64,000 nucleotides of DNA, from NCBI RefSeq assembly GCF_008704655.1, contig NZ_CP023688.1, positions 1,736,001-1,800,000 of the forward strand, written 5' to 3'. The stretch is from Streptomyces rimosus. Lineage in GTDB: Bacteria > Actinomycetota > Actinomycetes > Streptomycetales > Streptomycetaceae. Positions 61,519-64,000 of this stretch are shown here, piece after piece. The stretch's first letter is position 1. The number at the start of each line of letters is the position of its first letter. The notes beneath the pieces are model-generated. The model ran no database searches. It saw only the letters and a list, made by a program, of their open reading frames with translations, and was not told the origin of the DNA. A program made the translations under genes and the position numbers.

Positions 61519-61551
61519 AACTTGCAAGTTCATCTGTCGTCATCCTAGGCT
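61519..61551 (+). promoter_or_regulatory. MarR operon promoter with overlapping operator
   Basis: TTGCAA (61522-61527), 18 bases, TAGGCT (61546-61551), then six bases to ATG 61558. The perfect 12-bp palindrome AACTTGCAAGTT (61519-61530), a typical MarR-family site, covers the -35 completely. Confidence 0.7.
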
Positions 61552-61557
61552 GCCGCC

Positions 61558-61989
61558 ATGCCCGACAAGGATCAGGAACGCCTGGCGACCGACCTGGGCG
61601 CCACCGTGAGCCTCCTCATGCGCCAGCTGCGCGCCGTCTCGCACGCCGGCGGACTCACCGCCTCGCAGCGCGCGGCACTCGCCCGTATCGACGCCGAGGG
61701 GCCCACCACCATCGCGGCACTGGCCCGCGCGGAATACGTACGGCCGCAGTCGATGCGGATGACGATCGGAGCCCTGGAGGAGCAGGGCATCCTGCGGCGG
61801 AGCCCGCATCCGACCGACGGCCGGCAGGTCGTCTTCTCCTTCACCGAGGAGGGGCGGCGGGTGCTCGCCGAGGCCCGGCAGGCCAAGCAGAACTGGCTCG
61901 CCGTCGCCATCGCCGAACGCCTCGGCCCGGCCGAACAGCACACGCTGGCCGAAGCCACCGAGCTGCTGAAGCGGCTGATACAGGAATGA
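61558..61989 (+). CDS. MarR-family regulator
   Basis: 143 residues, leaderless ATG 61558. Winged helix in the middle (GPTTIAALARAEYVRPQSMRMTIGALEEQG, in two helices, then the wing SPHPTDGRQVVFSFTEEG), flanked by the dimerisation helices. It overlaps the MFS transporter gene by four bases (ATGA) and has a palindrome over its own -35, so it should repress its operon until a ligand, probably a substrate of the transporter or hydrolase, is bound. Confidence 0.92.
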   Translation: MPDKDQERLATDLGATVSLLMRQLRAVSHAGGLTASQRAALARIDAEGPTTIAALARAEYVRPQSMRMTIGALEEQGILRRSPHPTDGRQVVFSFTEEGRRVLAEARQAKQNWLAVAIAERLGPAEQHTLAEATELLKRLIQE

Positions 61990-63527
61990 GGGCCGAGGGA
62001 GCGGCGGCGGACGCGGCAAGCGCCGCAGGGGCGGCGCCCGGAGGCGGTGAGCGGGGGTTCGGGGCGCGGCTGATGACGCCGCTGCTGCTCGGCTCGGTGC
62101 TCAACCCGGTCAACTCGACGATGATCGCCACCGCGCTGGTGGCCATCGCCCGGGACTTCCGCGTCGGCGCCGCCGACACCGCCTGGCTCATCTCCGCGAT
62201 GTACCTGGCCAGCGCGGTCGCCCAGCCTTCCATGGGCCGGCTGGCCGACCGGCTCGGCCCGCGCCGGGTCTTCGTCGCGGGCCTGGTGACGGTGCTCGGC
62301 GCCGGTCTGCTCGGCGCGCTCGCGCCCACCTTCACGCTGCTGATCGTCTCCCGCGTCGTCCTGGGCGTCGGCACCTCGGCGGCGTACCCGGCCGCGATGG
62401 CGATGCTGCGTACCGAGGCGGAACGGGTGGGCCGCGGCACGCCGCGCGCCGTCCTGGGGCGGCTGTCCCTCGCCGCCCTGGGCAGCGCCGCCGTGGGCCC
62501 GGCGCTCGGCGGCCTGCTGGCGGCGACCGCGGGCTGGCGCGCGGTCTTCGCGGTGAACGTCCCCCTCGCCCTGGTCGCCCTCGCCTGCGCACTGGCCTGG
62601 CTGCCCGCGGACGGGCGTACCGCTGCGGACCGTACGGCACACCGCGCGACGGCCGGTACAGCGGCTCGTGCAGCGGACCGCCCAGGCTCCCTCGACCCGC
62701 TCGGCATCGCGCTGTTCGCGGCCACGCTCACCGTCGCGATGTTCTTCCTGCTGGACCTCGCGCACCCCCGCTGGCCGCTGCTGGCACCGGCCGCCGCGCT
62801 CGCCGCCGTCCTGACGTGGTGGCAGCTGCGCCACCCCGAACCCTTCCTGGACCTGCGGATGCTCGCCCGCAACGGCGCGCTGCTGCTGACCTACCTCCGA
62901 CACGGGCTGACGTACCTCGTCATCTACTGCGTGCTGTACGGCTACAGCCAGTGGCTGGAGGAGGGGCACGGCTACAGCGCCTTCCACGCCGGGCTGATCA
63001 TGCTGCCGATGTCCGGGGCTGCCGCTCTCTGTTCCCTCGCCGGTGCCCGTACGAAGGGCATCCGGGCCCCGCTCACGGCCGCCGCGGCGTGCCTCGCCGT
63101 GGGCAGCGGTGTCTGTCTGCTGCTGGGCGGCGGTACGCCGCTGGCTCTCCTGCTGCTGGCCGGAGTCCTCTTCGGCATCCCCCAGGGCCTCGCCTCCACG
63201 GGCAACCAGGCCGCGGTCTACGCGCAGGCACCGGCCGACGGCATCGGCGCGGCGGCCGGGTTCCAGCGCACCGCGCAGTACCTCGGCGCGATCACCGCTT
63301 CGAGCCTGATCGGGCTGCTGTACGGGCAGCGGGCCACGGACGCGGGGCTGCACGAGATCGCCGTCGTCGGACTCGTCCTCGGCGGGCTGCTGCTCGTACT
63401 GACGGCCGCGGACCGCACGTTGCGGCCCCGGACCGTCCCGTCGTCACCCGCCCGTACGGCCGCACCGTCCCGCACCCGTACGTCCTCCGACCGCCACCGC
63501 ACCGAAGACTCGTCCCCCCGTCCCTAG
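61986..63527 (+). CDS. MFS efflux transporter (DHA2-like)
   Basis: 513 residues with 12-14 membrane segments. Family marks are NSTMIATALVAIARDF in helix 1, AVAQPSMGRLADRLGPRR in the 2-3 loop and the motif C region LAALGSAAVGPALGGLLA in helix 5. A long arginine/serine-rich cytoplasmic tail ends the protein. It lies in an operon with its MarR repressor, the standard arrangement of multidrug exporters. Substrate unknown. Confidence 0.9.
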   Translation: MRAEGAAADAASAAGAAPGGGERGFGARLMTPLLLGSVLNPVNSTMIATALVAIARDFRVGAADTAWLISAMYLASAVAQPSMGRLADRLGPRRVFVAGLVTVLGAGLLGALAPTFTLLIVSRVVLGVGTSAAYPAAMAMLRTEAERVGRGTPRAVLGRLSLAALGSAAVGPALGGLLAATAGWRAVFAVNVPLALVALACALAWLPADGRTAADRTAHRATAGTAARAADRPGSLDPLGIALFAATLTVAMFFLLDLAHPRWPLLAPAAALAAVLTWWQLRHPEPFLDLRMLARNGALLLTYLRHGLTYLVIYCVLYGYSQWLEEGHGYSAFHAGLIMLPMSGAAALCSLAGARTKGIRAPLTAAAACLAVGSGVCLLLGGGTPLALLLLAGVLFGIPQGLASTGNQAAVYAQAPADGIGAAAGFQRTAQYLGAITASSLIGLLYGQRATDAGLHEIAVVGLVLGGLLLVLTAADRTLRPRTVPSSPARTAAPSRTRTSSDRHRTEDSSPRP

Positions 63528-63536
63528 GAGCGCCCC

Positions 63537-64000
63537 ATGCCCGTCACCACCCTCGACCCCACCACCGCCCTCGTCCTGATCGACCTTCAGAAGGGCATCA
63601 CCGCACTGCCGACCGCCCACCCCGCCGCCGAGATCGTCGAGCGTTCCGCGCGGCTCGCCGCGGCCTTCCGGGAGCGGGACCTGCCCGTGGTGCTCGTCAA
63701 CGTCACGGGCGGCGCGCCGGGGCGTACGGAAGCCGGGCGGCCCGGGGGCACGCCGCCGGCCGACTGGGCCGAGCTGGTGCCGGAACTCGACCGGCAGCCC
63801 ACCGACATCACCGTCACCAAGCAGACCTGGGGCGCCTTCCACGGCACCGGCCTCGACGCGGAGCTGCGCAGCCGGGGCGTCACGCAGATCGTCCTGGCGG
63901 GCATCGCGACGAGCATCGGTGTGGAGTCCACCGCGCGCGCCGCGCACGAGCACGGTTACCACGTCACCGTCGCGACGGACGCGGTGACCGACATGGACGA
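63537..64000 (+). CDS. Isochorismatase-family hydrolase, 3' end outside the window
   Basis: The first 154 codons from ATG 63537 (AGGAG six bases upstream). Isochorismatase fold with the catalytic aspartate in LVLIDLQKG and the lysine in TKQTWGAFHGTGLD. At the nucleophile position the sequence is GIATSIGVESTAR: the usual cysteine is glycine, as in true isochorismatases such as PhzD rather than in nicotinamidases. It sits ten bases behind the MFS gene and is probably the third gene of the MarR operon. Confidence 0.88.
   Translation, partial: MPVTTLDPTTALVLIDLQKGITALPTAHPAAEIVERSARLAAAFRERDLPVVLVNVTGGAPGRTEAGRPGGTPPADWAELVPELDRQPTDITVTKQTWGAFHGTGLDAELRSRGVTQIVLAGIATSIGVESTARAAHEHGYHVTVATDAVTDMD

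Noticed and set aside
1..64000. Prophage, integrative element or transposon
   Set aside because: No integrase, transposase, att-like tRNA end, phage structural gene or clear composition break was seen.

Overview
High-GC actinobacterial chromosome, almost certainly Streptomyces or a close relative. The signs are a third-position GC bias in every real reading frame, many GTG starts, leaderless genes in which a TANNNT -10 box ends 6-7 nt before the start codon, TTA codons confined to two accessory genes, and a gene block (3-hydroxyacyl-CoA dehydrogenase, TetR, ccr, meaA, malyl-CoA lyase, mesaconyl-CoA hydratase, acyl-CoA dehydrogenase, psd, pssA) in the order known from Streptomyces. No rRNA, tRNA, CRISPR array, integrase, transposase or replication origin was found. 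The identifications rest on motif reading only; no database search was run.

Layout. 0-9.7 kb is accessory: a PAS protein cut by the window edge, an AraC regulator with a TTA codon, a secreted intradiol dioxygenase with a carbohydrate-binding tail, an MFS transporter with three C-terminal beta-sandwich repeats, an SRPBCC protein, an Rv2578c-type radical SAM protein behind a LexA-like box, a MerR regulator behind a PafBC-type promoter, an SDR, a broken GNAT and a HEAT-repeat protein. 10-22.3 kb is metabolic core: the ethylmalonyl-CoA pathway (13.2-19.3 kb, one tightly overlapped operon) with a duplicated-domain hydroxyacyl-CoA dehydrogenase and a TetR regulator upstream, then psd-pssA (phosphatidylethanolamine synthesis), a terminator and a glycerate kinase that could take up carbon from the glyoxylate released by the pathway.

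22.4-31.3 kb: a BCCT transporter, a Trypco1 protein next to a trypsin/MinD chimera (probably the relic of a conflict system), a MelC1-MelC2 tyrosinase fusion, a Nudix hydrolase, an F420-type oxidoreductase behind a SoxR-like promoter, a nucleotidyltransferase, and an alkylation-repair pair (Ogt, AdaA-AlkA). 31.6-44.7 kb is mostly small housekeeping or stress genes: GNATs, macro-domain deacetylase, TetR-controlled flavoprotein/reductase pair, ArsR-SRPBCC fusion, phytoene-desaturase-like protein, inositol-phosphatase-like protein, GGT-like protein, sirtuin, domain-swapped lipoate ligase, an MFS remnant and a P-loop protein.

44.8-55 kb holds a reductive pyrimidine (hydantoin) catabolic set in two minus-strand blocks: dihydropyrimidinase, TIGR03842-type F420 oxidoreductase and a DadA-like oxidase on the left; beta-ureidopropionase-like nitrilase and aminotransferase on the right. 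Between them lie two terD genes, an XRE regulator, a zinc alcohol dehydrogenase and cspA with a structured leader. 55-64 kb: an unknown helical protein, a FAD-Rieske oxidoreductase behind a consensus PafBC-type promoter, a metallo-beta-lactamase-fold protein, an XRE regulator, a fabG-like gene followed by three hairpins, and a MarR-MFS-isochorismatase operon running off the window.

The signals most worth following are regulatory: two RecA-independent damage promoters, one LexA-like box, paired operators inside the ccr promoter, a 19-bp-spacer SoxR-like promoter, and operators sitting inside the ArsR, TetR and MarR promoters.
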